Positions 1 to 9,342 are shown, numbered from the stretch's first letter. The stretch: DNA of 64,000 nt from Xanthomonas fragariae (GCF_900183975.1 NZ_LT853882.1:3899501-3963500), one strand, 5' to 3'. Numbers and translations are program-made. The notes: generated by a model from the letters alone, not told the origin.

Positions 1-1437
1 GACCACTGCACGGGCGATGCCGGCATCCACCACAAAATCTTGCGGCAGGCTGGGCGGCGTTTCCATCAACGCCGCCTGCGCTTCGCGATAGCGCACCAGA
101 TGGGTGAAGCCGCGCACCGCATCCGATTCGGTGGCATAAGTGGGCACGCGCGCGGCATTGAGCGCGGCAATCGCCTGATCGTCCTGGCCCAACCACACCG
201 CAAACACCGGTTTTTCGCGCTGACAGCGGCTGCGCTGGTCCAGCGCGCGGGTCAGCGCCTTGGCCGCATCGGCCGAGGAGGTAAACGCAGTCGGCACGTT
301 GACCACCAGCAGCGCGTCGTTCTCCGGGTCGTCCAGCAAGGCTTCGATCGCTGCGGCGTACCGCGGCCCGTCGGCATCGACAATGATGTCCACTGGATTG
401 CTGCGCGACCAGCCTTGCGGCAACGATTGATCCAGCCGCTCTAGGGTCTTGGCCGACAACTCGGCCAGGGTGCCGCCGCGCAACACCAGCTGATCCACCG
501 CCAGGTGCCCCACCCCGCCGCCATTGCTGAGAATGGCCAGCCGCCGGCCCGGAAAACTGCCGAGCCGGCCCAGTGTCTCGGCCGCGGCAAACAATTCGTC
601 CAACGCGCCTACCCGCAACAGCCCGGCACGCGCGAACGCTGCGCCATACACCGCATCCCAGCCAGCCAGGGCCTGCGCATGGGTGTCGGCATCGGGATTG
701 ATGCGGAACTGGCGGCCGGATTTGACCACCACCACCGGTTTGGCGCGCGCGGCGGCGCGTGCGGCCGACATGAACTTGCGCGCATCGCCGATGCGCTCGA
801 CGTAAAGCAGGATCGCGCGGGTGCGGTAGTCGGTGGCGAAGTAGTCGAGCAGATCGCCAAAGTCGACATCCAGCGTATCGCCCAGCGACACCACCGCCGA
901 AAACCCGACCGAGCGCGCCACGCCCCACTCCACCAGCGCGGCGGCAATCGCGCTGGATTCGGAAATCAGTGCCAGATCGCCGGCCTGCGGGCAATGCGCG
1001 GCGATGCTGGCGTTGAGCCGTGCGTGCGGGGCGATCACGCCCAGGCAGTGCGGGCCAAGGATGCGCATGCCCTTGGCGCGCGCCGCCGCTTCCATCCGCG
1101 CGGCCGGCGAGCCCGTGCCGCTGCCCAGTCCCGCGGTCAGGATAATCGCCACCGCGACCCCGCGCCGCGCCGCGATGGAGACGATGCGCGGCACGATCCG
1201 CGCCGGGGCGGTGATCACCACAAGATCCGGCACCCAGGCCAGATCGGTCAACCGCGCCACCGTGCGCACGCCGTCGATCTCGCTATAACGCGGGCTCACC
1301 CAACCGATCTGCCCGGGAAACCCGGCCGCCCGCAGATTACGCACCACCGCGCGCCCGGCCGAGCGATCGCGCGGACTGCCACCCACCACCGCCACGGTGT
1401 CGGGACGAAAGACCTGCTGCAGGTGGTACGTACTCAT
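1..1437 (-). CDS. Acyl-CoA synthetase (ADP-forming)/Pat-like protein, 3' end outside window
   Basis: The first 479 codons of a minus-strand gene that runs off the left edge without a stop. The start is the ATG at 1435-1437 (MSTYHLQQVFRPDTVAVVGG). Residues 1-130 look like a CoA-binding Rossmann domain (VAVVGGSPRDRSAGRAV), followed by the flavodoxin-like domains of NDP-forming acyl-CoA synthetases, including GPHCLGVI, ILSNGGGVGHLAVDQL and NPVDIIVDADG. Family members convert acyl-CoA, ADP and phosphate to acid and ATP. A fused ATP-grasp and often a GNAT acetyltransferase domain (protein acetyltransferase, Pat) would lie beyond the window, so acetyl-CoA synthetase and lysine acetyltransferase cannot be told apart here. 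The usual Asn of the GPNxxG motif is His. Domain family is clear; substrate is unknown. Confidence 0.85.
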   Translation of the reverse strand, partial: MSTYHLQQVFRPDTVAVVGGSPRDRSAGRAVVRNLRAAGFPGQIGWVSPRYSEIDGVRTVARLTDLAWVPDLVVITAPARIVPRIVSIAARRGVAVAIILTAGLGSGTGSPAARMEAAARAKGMRILGPHCLGVIAPHARLNASIAAHCPQAGDLALISESSAIAAALVEWGVARSVGFSAVVSLGDTLDVDFGDLLDYFATDYRTRAILLYVERIGDARKFMSAARAAARAKPVVVVKSGRQFRINPDADTHAQALAGWDAVYGAAFARAGLLRVGALDELFAAAETLGRLGSFPGRRLAILSNGGGVGHLAVDQLVLRGGTLAELSAKTLERLDQSLPQGWSRSNPVDIIVDADGPRYAAAIEALLDDPENDALLVVNVPTAFTSSADAAKALTRALDQRSRCQREKPVFAVWLGQDDQAIAALNAARVPTYATESDAVRGFTHLVRYREAQAALMETPPSLPQDFVVDAGIARAVV

Positions 1438-1596
1438 TGGACGGGGGACGCGAATGCCATCGCATTACGGTACACGCACTGGTGTGCGGCGGCGTGGATG
1501 TGTCGCGTGCGGTGCGTGCCGAGTTAGCCGCTGCATGCGCCGGGCATGCAGCGGCGCCTGAAGGCGGCGCGGCGGTGCGCTGAGATCCGACCGGTG

Positions 1597-2964
1597 CTAC
1601 AACAACGTGCCGCTGAGGATCGCGGCAGCGATACTGAAATAAATCACCAGTCCGGTGACGTCGACCAAGGTGGCAACGAACGGCGCGGAGGCACTGGCCG
1701 GGTCGAAGCCGAAGCGTTGCAGCACGAACGGCAGCATCGAGCCGGACAGCGAACCGAAGGTGACGATGCCGATCAGCGCTGCGCCGATGGTCAACGCCAC
1801 CATCTGCCAGTGCGGGCCGTAGTCGTACAGGCCGGCAGTCTGCCAGATGGTGATGCGCACGATCGCCAGAACGCCGAGAATGGTGCCCAGGGTGAGCCCG
1901 GTCGGCAGCTCGCGCAGCGCCACTTTCCACCAGTCGCCCAGGCGTAACTCGCGAAGTGCCAGCGAACGGATCAGCAGCGAGGTGGCCTGCGAGCCGGAGT
2001 TGCCACCCGAGCTCATGATCAGCGGAATGAACAAGGTCAGCACCACCGCCTTGGAGAGCTCGTCTTCGAAGTGCTGCATCGCGCTGGCGGTGAGCATTTC
2101 GCCCAGGAACAGCACGCTCAGCCAGCCGGCGCGCTTCTTGATCATCTGGCCGAAGCCAATTTGCATGTAGGGCTTGTCCAGCGCTTCCATGCCGCCGAAC
2201 TTGTGCACGTCCTCGGTGGATTCGGCGATCAATGCGTCGAGCACATCGTCCACGGTGACGATGCCGAGCATGTGGCCATGCGCATCCACCACCGGGATGG
2301 CAAGCAGGTCGTGGCGACGGATCAGCCGTGCGACTTCTTCCTGGTCCAGCGCCGGGTTCACCGTGACTGGCGGATTGACCTGTGCCACGTCCAGGATCGA
2401 CGCCTCTGGCGCACCGGTAATCAGCCGGCGCATGGTCACCATTTGGTTGAGCACGCGGGTGTGCGGATCGAGCAGATAGATGGCATATACCGTCTCGCGG
2501 CTGCGCTCCACCTCGCGGATGTGCTGCAGGGTGCGGCCCACCGTCCAGTCGGCCGGCACCGCCACGAACTCAGTGGTCATCAGCGCGCCGGCGGTATTGG
2601 GCGGGTAGCGCATCAGCGCCTGGATCGACAGCCGCGCCTCGGCACTGAGCAGCCACAGCAACGGCTGGCGCTGGTCGGCATCCAGGCCATGGAAAATGTC
2701 GGTGGCACGGTCGTCGGCCATCTGCCCGAGCAGGAACGCGGCCTGCTCGGCCGGCAGTTGCGCGACCAGGCCACTGGCATCGTGCAGCTCGGGTTGTTCG
2801 AGCAACTTCACCGCACGCGGCTGCGGCAACGCGGCCAGCACCTGCGCTGCGTCGTCGCGGTCGAGGGTGTTGAGATATTCCACCGCATCGGCCGTGTTGA
2901 GCTCGGCCAGGGGTGCGGTCAGTGCATCGACGCCTTGGGTAAGGCGCAGGGTCTCGTTGTACAT
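1597..2964 (-). CDS. mgtE: Magnesium transporter MgtE
   Basis: A 455-residue inner-membrane Mg2+ channel of full family length. The N-terminal helical MgtE_N domain occupies about residues 20-130, a pair of CBS domains about 140-255 (including MLGIVTVDDVLDAL), and the membrane domain the rest, with the pore-region signature IPLIMSSGGNSGSQATSLL. In characterised homologues the cytosolic domains bind Mg2+ and close the pore when Mg2+ is high. The gene stands alone, 160 bp downstream of and co-oriented with the acyl-CoA synthetase gene. A strong hairpin directly upstream of the start codon is described separately. Confidence 0.95.
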   Translation of the reverse strand: MYNETLRLTQGVDALTAPLAELNTADAVEYLNTLDRDDAAQVLAALPQPRAVKLLEQPELHDASGLVAQLPAEQAAFLLGQMADDRATDIFHGLDADQRQPLLWLLSAEARLSIQALMRYPPNTAGALMTTEFVAVPADWTVGRTLQHIREVERSRETVYAIYLLDPHTRVLNQMVTMRRLITGAPEASILDVAQVNPPVTVNPALDQEEVARLIRRHDLLAIPVVDAHGHMLGIVTVDDVLDALIAESTEDVHKFGGMEALDKPYMQIGFGQMIKKRAGWLSVLFLGEMLTASAMQHFEDELSKAVVLTLFIPLIMSSGGNSGSQATSLLIRSLALRELRLGDWWKVALRELPTGLTLGTILGVLAIVRITIWQTAGLYDYGPHWQMVALTIGAALIGIVTFGSLSGSMLPFVLQRFGFDPASASAPFVATLVDVTGLVIYFSIAAAILSGTLL

Positions 2965-2966
2965 GG

Positions 2967-3009
2967 GGTTCGCCTGGTGACGACCGTCGTCGATGACAGC
3001 TGGCGAACC
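2967..3009 (-). promoter_or_regulatory. Structured mgtE leader: hairpin abutting the start codon
   Basis: The 43 bases immediately upstream of the mgtE ATG contain a perfect 8-bp outer inverted repeat (GGTTCGCC / GGCGAACC, 3002-3009 and 2967-2974), with a perfect 6-bp inner stem (GACGAC/GTCGTC at 2979-2991). The 3' arm of the outer stem ends two bases before the start codon, so in the folded mRNA the ribosome binding region would be paired. This is seen in the sequence; a regulatory role is inference. It does not look like a known M-box. Confidence 0.35.
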
Positions 3010-3564
3010 TCAAGCCTCAGGCGCGCGTCAGTTGGGTCATCGACCCGGGTCTAGGGTGACTGTCGCTGGACATGAGAAAGGGCTCCGGTGAAGTGCGTAC
3101 CGACCGGTGATCCGGGCGGCGGCGCGGCGCAGTCTGCGCGCCTCAGTCGGCTTGGTCAATGCCCTATGCGATCGCCGCTTAAGTGGGCTTCCAGGAAGCC
3201 GATCCGGCAGACCGCGATGGCCTCGCGGGCGCCGGCTGCCAACGATCAGGCAGTCGCCGTGGACTGGAGCCATCTCAGTCCCACTGCTGAATTGGCCTGC
3301 AGCGATCATGCTGACGGCGCGCGACACCCTGAGGCGATCGCCATACGTCGCCTGGTCACCGGCAATGCCGGTGCTGTCTGACATCCGGGCACGCGGCGAC
3401 TGGTGCACCGACACGGACAAGGCGCGCCGTGCGTGACCAGACTGTAATGACGGCCACGGCTCCTTGCTACGATCCGCTTCCCTGCACCCCCTACATCACG
3501 TTGCCCGCTGCCATTGCGTCGGCCATCGCATCCACGTCGCATCGCTGCTCCTCAGGAGTTATCC
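3010..3564. other. Intergenic region between mgtE and the carbonic anhydrase gene
   Basis: About 550 bp between two divergent genes. No reading frame here resembles a protein I recognise; the short open frames on both strands look like GC-rich noise. The promoters of both genes must lie here. TACGAT around 3467 is a weak -10 candidate for the carbonic anhydrase gene. Confidence 0.4.
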
Positions 3565-4392
3565 ATGTGGTCTTCCAGGTCTTTTCTGTTACGTCGCATC
3601 AGCCCGGTGTGCCTGTGCGTGGCCGCTGGCTGGAGCGCGATTGGCATGGCGCAGGCCAGGCTTCCCGACAGTACGCCTGTGGAGTCGCATGAAACCGCAC
3701 CACACACAGCGCACGAGTGGGGCTACACCGGTCCGGAAGGCGCCGAGCACTGGTCAAAACTGGCAAAAGAAAACGTGCTGTGCGGCAACGGCCAGCAGAA
3801 CAGTCCCATCGATTTGAAAGACGCCATCGACGCCGATCTGGGCAGCTTGTTGCTGGATTACGCCGCCGTGCCGCTAGCGGTGCGCAACACCGGCCACTCC
3901 ATCCAACTGGATCTGCATGACGGCGGCAGGATGTGGACCGGCGGCAAACACTACGAGGCATTGCAACTGCATTTCCATCATCCAAGCGAGCACTTGTTGA
4001 ACGGCCGGCGTTTCCCGATGGAGGCGCATATCGTGCACCAGAGCCCGGACGGAACGCTGGGCGTGCTGGCAATCTTCTTTGAAACCGGCACCGCCAATCC
4101 CGCCTTCCAGCGTGTGTTGGACGCCATGCCGAAAGACAAGAATCACACGCAACTGGTCGCCAACGCCTTGATACGCGCCAGTGATTTTCTTCCGCCCAAG
4201 AATCAGCGCAGCTTCTATCGCTACGAAGGATCGTTGACCACGCCGCCTTGCAGCGAGACGGTGGACTGGGTGGTGCTCACTCAACCGGTGCAGGTGTCGG
4301 AGGCGCAGATCAACGCATTTGAACGCATCTATTCATTCAACGCCCGCCCGCTGCAGCCGCTGGATCGCCGCTTTCTGCTCAAAAGCAGATGA
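3565..4392 (+). CDS. cah: Alpha-class carbonic anhydrase, exported
   Basis: 275 residues. The ATG at 3565 follows the ribosome binding site CAGGAG at 3553-3558 and begins a signal peptide (MWSSRSFLLRRISP, then a hydrophobic stretch to about residue 30). An in-frame upstream ATG at 3514 would spoil that signal peptide. The mature part is a complete alpha-carbonic anhydrase domain: QQNSPIDL, the zinc ligands H136 and H138 (LHFHHPSEH) and H155 (EAHIVH), and LTTPPCSE near the C terminus. It should hydrate CO2 to bicarbonate in the periplasm. Divergent from mgtE and followed by a broken antiporter gene. Confidence 0.93.
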   Translation: MWSSRSFLLRRISPVCLCVAAGWSAIGMAQARLPDSTPVESHETAPHTAHEWGYTGPEGAEHWSKLAKENVLCGNGQQNSPIDLKDAIDADLGSLLLDYAAVPLAVRNTGHSIQLDLHDGGRMWTGGKHYEALQLHFHHPSEHLLNGRRFPMEAHIVHQSPDGTLGVLAIFFETGTANPAFQRVLDAMPKDKNHTQLVANALIRASDFLPPKNQRSFYRYEGSLTTPPCSETVDWVVLTQPVQVSEAQINAFERIYSFNARPLQPLDRRFLLKSR

Positions 4393-4474
4393 TTGTTTGA
4401 TCCGACCGTTTACAGCTCACTGCACACGGCGCGGTTGCCACACAAGCGCGCACGTTACGCCGGTATCTAAGGTG

Positions 4475-5537
4475 ATGCGCCATTCGGTGTTCGGCGCTGG
4501 CGCTACCCAGGTGGTGGTGACTGCGGTGATCCTGGGCAGCTTGCTGAGGGCGGGCGATCTGGGCTGGAAAAGCGCGCTGATCATCAGCCTTGCACTGGCG
4601 CTGTCGTCCACCGCAGTGGGCCTGCAACTGCTGGCCTAACGCGCTGCTGGTCGGGATCGGCAGCCTGGCCAAGCTGCCACTGCGTGGCAGCCTAATGCTG
4701 GGTAGCGTGTTGTGGCTGGGCGGCGAATTCGCCTTCGTGGTGTTCAACGAGGCCGACCGGGTCGGCTTGCTGGAGCCGGCCAATCACGACCGCCTGGTGG
4801 CGATCGTCGACGTCTCGATGGCGCTCACGCCGCTGTTGTTGCTCGGCATGCAACGCATCCTCAACGGGCCGCTGCGCGTGCATGCGCCCAAGTCCGATCG
4901 CCCGTTCGACACCATCGACGCGCAGACGCCCAAGGTGCTGGTCGCCGGCATGGGCCGCTTTGGCCAGGTCGTGGCACGCCTGCTCACCGCGCGGCACGTG
5001 CCGTTCGTGGCGCTGGAACACAACCCGGACACCATGGAAGACCTGCGCCGGTTCGGCAGCCAGCTCTATTACGGCGACCCGACACGCCCCGAGTTACTGC
5101 GCGCCGCCGATGCCGACCGCATCAAGGTGTTCGTGATCGCGGTGGACGACCCGGAGACCAACATCAAGACGGTGCGACTGATCCGCCGCCTGTATCCGAA
5201 TGCCACCGTGCTGGCGCGCGCACGCAACCGCCAGCACGCCTGGAAACTGATGGACCTGGGCGCCGAACCCTTCCGCGAAGTGTTCGCCTCCAGCCTGGAA
5301 CTGGGCGAACGCGTGCTGACCTCGCTCGGCCTGGGCGAAGCGCTCGCGCAGGATCACGTCAAACGCTTCCGCCAGCACGACGAAGACCTGCTGCGCTGCC
5401 AGCATCTGGTCTACGACGACGACGCCAAGGTGATCCAGACCTCACGCGACGCGCGTGCCGACCTGATGAATCTGTTCGAAGCCGACGTCAAGGCCGATGT
5501 GGAGGTGGAACCCGCATCAACCACGCAAGATCGCTGA
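4475..5537 (+). pseudogene. kefB/kefC-type K+/H+ antiporter remnant
   Basis: Remnant of a CPA2-family monovalent cation:proton antiporter (KefB/KefC type). A first piece (about 4475-4639) has a CPA2 membrane helix, ALSSTAVGLQLLA, and then a stop codon. A second piece in another frame (about 4640-5537) has the final membrane helices (LGGEFAFVVFNEADRVGLL) and a complete RCK/TrkA-N NAD-binding domain (VLVAGMGRFGQVVARLL). The N-terminal third and several central helices are missing, so there is at least one 5' truncation and one internal deletion. The C-terminal NAD domain stays open, but without the membrane pore a working transporter is unlikely. Confidence 0.85.
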
Positions 5538-5543
5538 GCCGTT

Positions 5544-5613
5544 CGTAGGAGCGTGCCTGCGCGCGATGAAGCTTTACCGATAAAGCCACGTCGCGCGCAG
5601 GAACACTCCTACG
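5544..5613. repeat. GTAG-type REP palindrome
   Basis: A 70-bp near-perfect palindrome between two convergent genes. The arms begin CGTAGGAGCGTGCCTGCG and end with the complement, ...CGCAGGAACACTCCTACG, around a short centre. The GTAG-headed arm is characteristic of REP elements in Xanthomonas and Stenotrophomonas, which are moved by RAYT transposases. It may also serve as a bidirectional transcription stop for the kefC remnant and zwf. Confidence 0.75.
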
Positions 5614-5656
5614 CGGGTTTCCTGCAGCCGCAACGGCTGCATGTCGCGCGCATCCC

Positions 5657-7483
5657 TCAGCGACGCGTTGTGTGCGCTGCGGTCTTGCTGGCCGACTTCT
5701 TCACCGCGCTTTTGTCGGCCGCAGCTTTGCCGACGGTTTTCGCAGCGGCCTTTGCGACCTTTTTGCTTGCACGTTTGGTCACTGCTTTCTTTACGGCACT
5801 GCCCGACGACGCAGTCGCGCCTTGCGACGGTTTTGCTGCAGCGACCGATGCGCGCTTGGCTGCCGCCTTGCTCGCTTTTTTTGCAGTCTTCTTACTGGCT
5901 TTCTTGATCGGCGTTGCGGCGCTGCCGCGTGCTTCCGGCGGGCGGCGCGGCGGCGGTTTGCGACCAGGCGTCAATGCACGCCAGGCATGTCCGCCGTTCA
6001 TCGCCAGCAAGGCATCGGCGGCCGAGGGGCCGGCGCTGCCGGCGGCGTAATTGGGGAAATCGCTCGGCGGTTGTTTCCAGGCATCCAGGATCGGTTGCAC
6101 GATGCGCCAGGCGCCTTCCACCATCGCCGCGTCCTGGAACAGGCCGGCTTCGCCCTTCATGCAGTCCTGCAGCAGGCGCTCGTAGCCCACGGCGTATTCC
6201 TTGGGAAACCAGTCGCGGTAGCGGAAGTCCATGCGCACCGGCGCCAGCGCGACCTGCGCGCCCGGGCGCTTGACGTCGAACTGCAGCGAAATGCCTTCAT
6301 CAGGCTGGATATGCAGCACCAGCCAGTCGGGGCCGTAACCGCCCACTTCGGTACTGCGGAACGGCGCCAGCGGCGCCGGCTTGAAGCGGATCGCGATCTC
6401 GGTGGTGCGCTCGCGCAGGCGCTTGCCGGTGCGCAAATAGAACGGCACGCCGGCCCACCGCCAGGTGTCGACCTGCAGTTTCATCGCCACATAGGTTTCG
6501 GTTTCCGAATCCTCCGGCACCGTGTCTTCTTCGCGATAACCCGGCACCGCGTTGCGGCTCACCGCGCCGGAGGCATATTGCCCACGCACCACGTCTTCGG
6601 GCTTGATCGGGCGCACCGCTTCGATCACTTCGGCGCGGCGGCGATGCATCGCTTCGGTGGTGAATGCCGCCGGCGGTTCCATCGCAATCATCGCCAGCAA
6701 CTGGAACAGATGGTTGGGCACCATGTCGCGCAGGCAACCGGTGGGATCGTAGAACCGTCCACGGCCTTCCACGCCGATGGTTTCGGCGGCGGTGATCTGC
6801 ACATGGTCGATGCGATCGCGATTCCACACCGGCTCGAACAAGCCGTTGGCGAAGCGGAACGCCAGGATGTTCTGCACGGTTTCCTTGCCGAGGAAATGGT
6901 CGATGCGGAACACCTGATTTTCGTGCAGCACCTTGGCGACGGTGGCATTGAGATGCTTGGCGCTGGGCAGATCGTGGCCAAAGGGTTTTTCCACGATCAC
7001 CCGACGCCAGCCTTCGCCTTCGCGTTGTTTGACCAGCCCGGCTTCGCCCAGATTGAGCAGCACCGGCTCGAAGAAACGCGCCGCCGTTGCGAGATAGAAC
7101 AGCACATTGCCCTGGGTGCCGTAGCGCTTGTGCAGTTTCTCCAGCACACCATCCAGCGCCTGATATGCACCCAGGTCGGTGAAATCGCCGCGCAGATAAT
7201 GCATGCGCTCGCGTAGCCAGTCCCAGGTGTCGGTATCGAATTCATCGGTCTGGAATTCGGCATCGCGGCTGCCGAGCAGTTCGGTCATCGACTGCCCCAT
7301 GTTGGTCCGCCACGCGCGTTCGCTGATGTCGCCGTGGTCCATGCCGACGATGGCGAACGGTTCGCCCAACGCGCCGGCACGACGCAAGTTGTACAACGCC
7401 GGCATCACCAAGCGCTTGGTCAGGTCGCCGCGTGCGCCGAACACCACGATGATGCACGGCGGTGTGGTCTCTTGCTCATTCAT
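5657..7483 (-). CDS. zwf: Glucose-6-phosphate dehydrogenase with H1-like C-terminal tail
   Basis: 608 residues. It oxidises glucose-6-phosphate with NADP+, the entry to the Entner-Doudoroff and pentose phosphate pathways. The start is the ATG at 7481-7483 (MNEQETTPP), which overlaps the preceding gene's stop by 4 bases (ATGA), so translation is coupled. Residues 1-508 are a normal enzyme: nucleotide motif FGARGDLTKR, and substrate/catalytic motif RIDHFLGKE. The last 100 residues or so (509-608) are an addition made almost only of Lys, Ala, Ser and Thr (KKASKKTAKKASK and similar), like bacterial histone H1-type proteins such as AlgP. Family members usually end near residue 480-510. The tail's function is unknown; nucleic acid binding is inference. 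Confidence 0.95.
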   Translation of the reverse strand: MNEQETTPPCIIVVFGARGDLTKRLVMPALYNLRRAGALGEPFAIVGMDHGDISERAWRTNMGQSMTELLGSRDAEFQTDEFDTDTWDWLRERMHYLRGDFTDLGAYQALDGVLEKLHKRYGTQGNVLFYLATAARFFEPVLLNLGEAGLVKQREGEGWRRVIVEKPFGHDLPSAKHLNATVAKVLHENQVFRIDHFLGKETVQNILAFRFANGLFEPVWNRDRIDHVQITAAETIGVEGRGRFYDPTGCLRDMVPNHLFQLLAMIAMEPPAAFTTEAMHRRRAEVIEAVRPIKPEDVVRGQYASGAVSRNAVPGYREEDTVPEDSETETYVAMKLQVDTWRWAGVPFYLRTGKRLRERTTEIAIRFKPAPLAPFRSTEVGGYGPDWLVLHIQPDEGISLQFDVKRPGAQVALAPVRMDFRYRDWFPKEYAVGYERLLQDCMKGEAGLFQDAAMVEGAWRIVQPILDAWKQPPSDFPNYAAGSAGPSAADALLAMNGGHAWRALTPGRKPPPRRPPEARGSAATPIKKASKKTAKKASKAAAKRASVAAAKPSQGATASSGSAVKKAVTKRASKKVAKAAAKTVGKAAADKSAVKKSASKTAAHTTRR

Positions 7484-9279
7484 GGATGTGTTTCCTTTTC
7501 GCCCATGCGTCCGTGCAGGCGTAATGCCGCATTGACCAGGGCCACGTGGGAATACCCTTGCGGGAAGTTGCCGAGCATGCGTTTGCTGCGTGGGTCGTAC
7601 TCTTCGGCGAGCAGACCCACGTCGTTGCACAACCCGAGCAGACGCTCGAGCAGTACGCGTGCCTGCTCGGTTCGCCCGAGCAGCGCATAGTTGTCCACCA
7701 GCCAGAAACTGCAGGCCAGGAAAGTGCCCTCGCCAGCCGGCAGGCCATCGGCGCTGTCGTCGGCGCGATAGCGTTCGACCAATCCATCGATGGTCAGGTC
7801 GCGCGCGATTGCATCGGCGGTCGCGGCGATACGCGGATCCTCCGGCGGCAAAAAGCCTACGACCGGGATCAGCAGGAGCGAGGCATCCAGACGATCGGAG
7901 CCATAGCTCTGCACGAAGTGGCCATCGGGATGCACGCCTTTTTCCAGCACTTCGGCGTGGATCTCATCGGCGATCCGGCCCCAGTGCGCACGCTTTGCGG
8001 CGTCGGCATTGGTGATGCCGTCGCGCGCGCCGCAATTGAAAGCCAACCAGGCCATCACCTTGGAATGCACGAAATGACGCCGCTCGTCGCGAATTTCCCA
8101 GATGCCTTCATCAGTTTCGCGCCACAGCGTTTCGAGCGTATCCAGAATCTTTTCCAGCAACGAGGCGGACGAGCCATCGTCGTCGGCTGGCGGCCCCACG
8201 CCTTTTTCGCGTGCGTAATGAAAGGCGCCGATCAACTCGCCATAGACATCGAGCTGGAACTGGTCCACCGCACCGTTGCCGATGCGCACCGGGCCGGAGT
8301 TTTCATAGCCGGGCAGCCAATGCGCCTGCCATTCCTGCAGCCGGCGTTCGCCGCCGATGCCGTACAGCGCCTGCAACTGGTCCGGGGAGCCGGCAATGGT
8401 GCGCTGGACCCAGTCGCGAAACGCCGCAGCTTCGTCGCGATAGCCGGCCTGCAGCAGCGCGATCAGCGTGAAGACCGAATCGCGCAGCCAGCAGTAGCGG
8501 TAATCCCAATTGCGGGTGCCGCCCAGATGCTCGGGCAACGAGGCGGTTGGCGCGGCGACAATGCCGCCGGTGGGCAGATAGCTCAGCCCCTTCAACACCA
8601 CCAACGAACGCCGCACCTGCTTGGTCCACGGGCCAACATCGGTACACCGGCGTGCCCAGCCATGCCAGAACGCGGTGGTGCGTTGCAGGGCCTGCTCGGC
8701 ATCGATCAGCGGCGGCGTGGGTTGGTGCGAGGCGCCATGGCTGAGCAGGAACCAGGTACTTTCGCCTTCGCGCAGGGTGAAGTCGGCTTCGGTACCCATG
8801 TCTTCGCCGTGCAGGGTCTGCGGCGTGCGCAGGGCAAGTTGGTCGGGGCCGGCGATGGCGCGAATGCCATCGACGATGCGCGTGACCCACGGTACCGTGC
8901 GGCCGTAATTGAAACGGAAGGTCAGGCGCATGTGCATCGGCACCTGGCCTTGCACGCAGCGCACGATACGCACCAGATGCTGATGGATATCGCCGTTTTC
9001 GCTGGCGACCATGAAGTCGACCAGTTCCACCGTGCCACTGTCGGTGGTTAGCCGCGTACGCAGAACCAGACTATCGTCTTCGTAGGCGCGTTCGCTACGG
9101 AAGTCGGCGGCAGGCGCCAGCGCCCATTGGCCGTGTTGCTCATCGCCCAGCAACGCTGCGAAGACGGCATCGGAATCGAACCGTGGCAGACACAGCCAGT
9201 CGATGGTGCCGCAGTGATCGACCAGGGCCGCACTGTGGCAATTGCCCAGCATGGCGTGGTCCTCGATACGCACGCTCAT
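7480..9279 (-). CDS. Glycoside hydrolase family 15 protein (glucoamylase/trehalase-like)
   Basis: 599 residues. It has an N-terminal beta-sandwich typical of this family (IEDHAMLGNCHSAALVD, GTIDWLCLPRFDS) and a GH15 (alpha/alpha)6 barrel with the diagnostic NWDYRYCWLRDS and GEGTFLACSFWLVDNYALLG. Similar bacterial proteins have been assigned glucoamylase or trehalase activity; the sequence does not decide between them. There is no signal peptide, so it is cytoplasmic. Its stop overlaps the zwf start (ATGA), and released glucose would feed the same pathway after phosphorylation, which supports a joint role in storage-sugar breakdown. Confidence 0.88.
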   Translation of the reverse strand: MSVRIEDHAMLGNCHSAALVDHCGTIDWLCLPRFDSDAVFAALLGDEQHGQWALAPAADFRSERAYEDDSLVLRTRLTTDSGTVELVDFMVASENGDIHQHLVRIVRCVQGQVPMHMRLTFRFNYGRTVPWVTRIVDGIRAIAGPDQLALRTPQTLHGEDMGTEADFTLREGESTWFLLSHGASHQPTPPLIDAEQALQRTTAFWHGWARRCTDVGPWTKQVRRSLVVLKGLSYLPTGGIVAAPTASLPEHLGGTRNWDYRYCWLRDSVFTLIALLQAGYRDEAAAFRDWVQRTIAGSPDQLQALYGIGGERRLQEWQAHWLPGYENSGPVRIGNGAVDQFQLDVYGELIGAFHYAREKGVGPPADDDGSSASLLEKILDTLETLWRETDEGIWEIRDERRHFVHSKVMAWLAFNCGARDGITNADAAKRAHWGRIADEIHAEVLEKGVHPDGHFVQSYGSDRLDASLLLIPVVGFLPPEDPRIAATADAIARDLTIDGLVERYRADDSADGLPAGEGTFLACSFWLVDNYALLGRTEQARVLLERLLGLCNDVGLLAEEYDPRSKRMLGNFPQGYSHVALVNAALRLHGRMGEKETHP

Positions 9280-9342
9280 TGGATGGGCGCTTCCTTCCGG
9301 CGAAAGAATGCGCAGTTTTACATGCGCGGTGTCGGGATCAAG

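Noticed and set aside
5672..7216. Long open frame of 514 codons antisense to zwf
   Set aside because: Codon-mirrored shadow of zwf in GC-rich DNA, with low-complexity composition and no family feature. Similar long antisense frames at 7546-9051 (over the GH15 gene) and 16060-17820 (over the halogenase-like gene) were rejected for the same reason.
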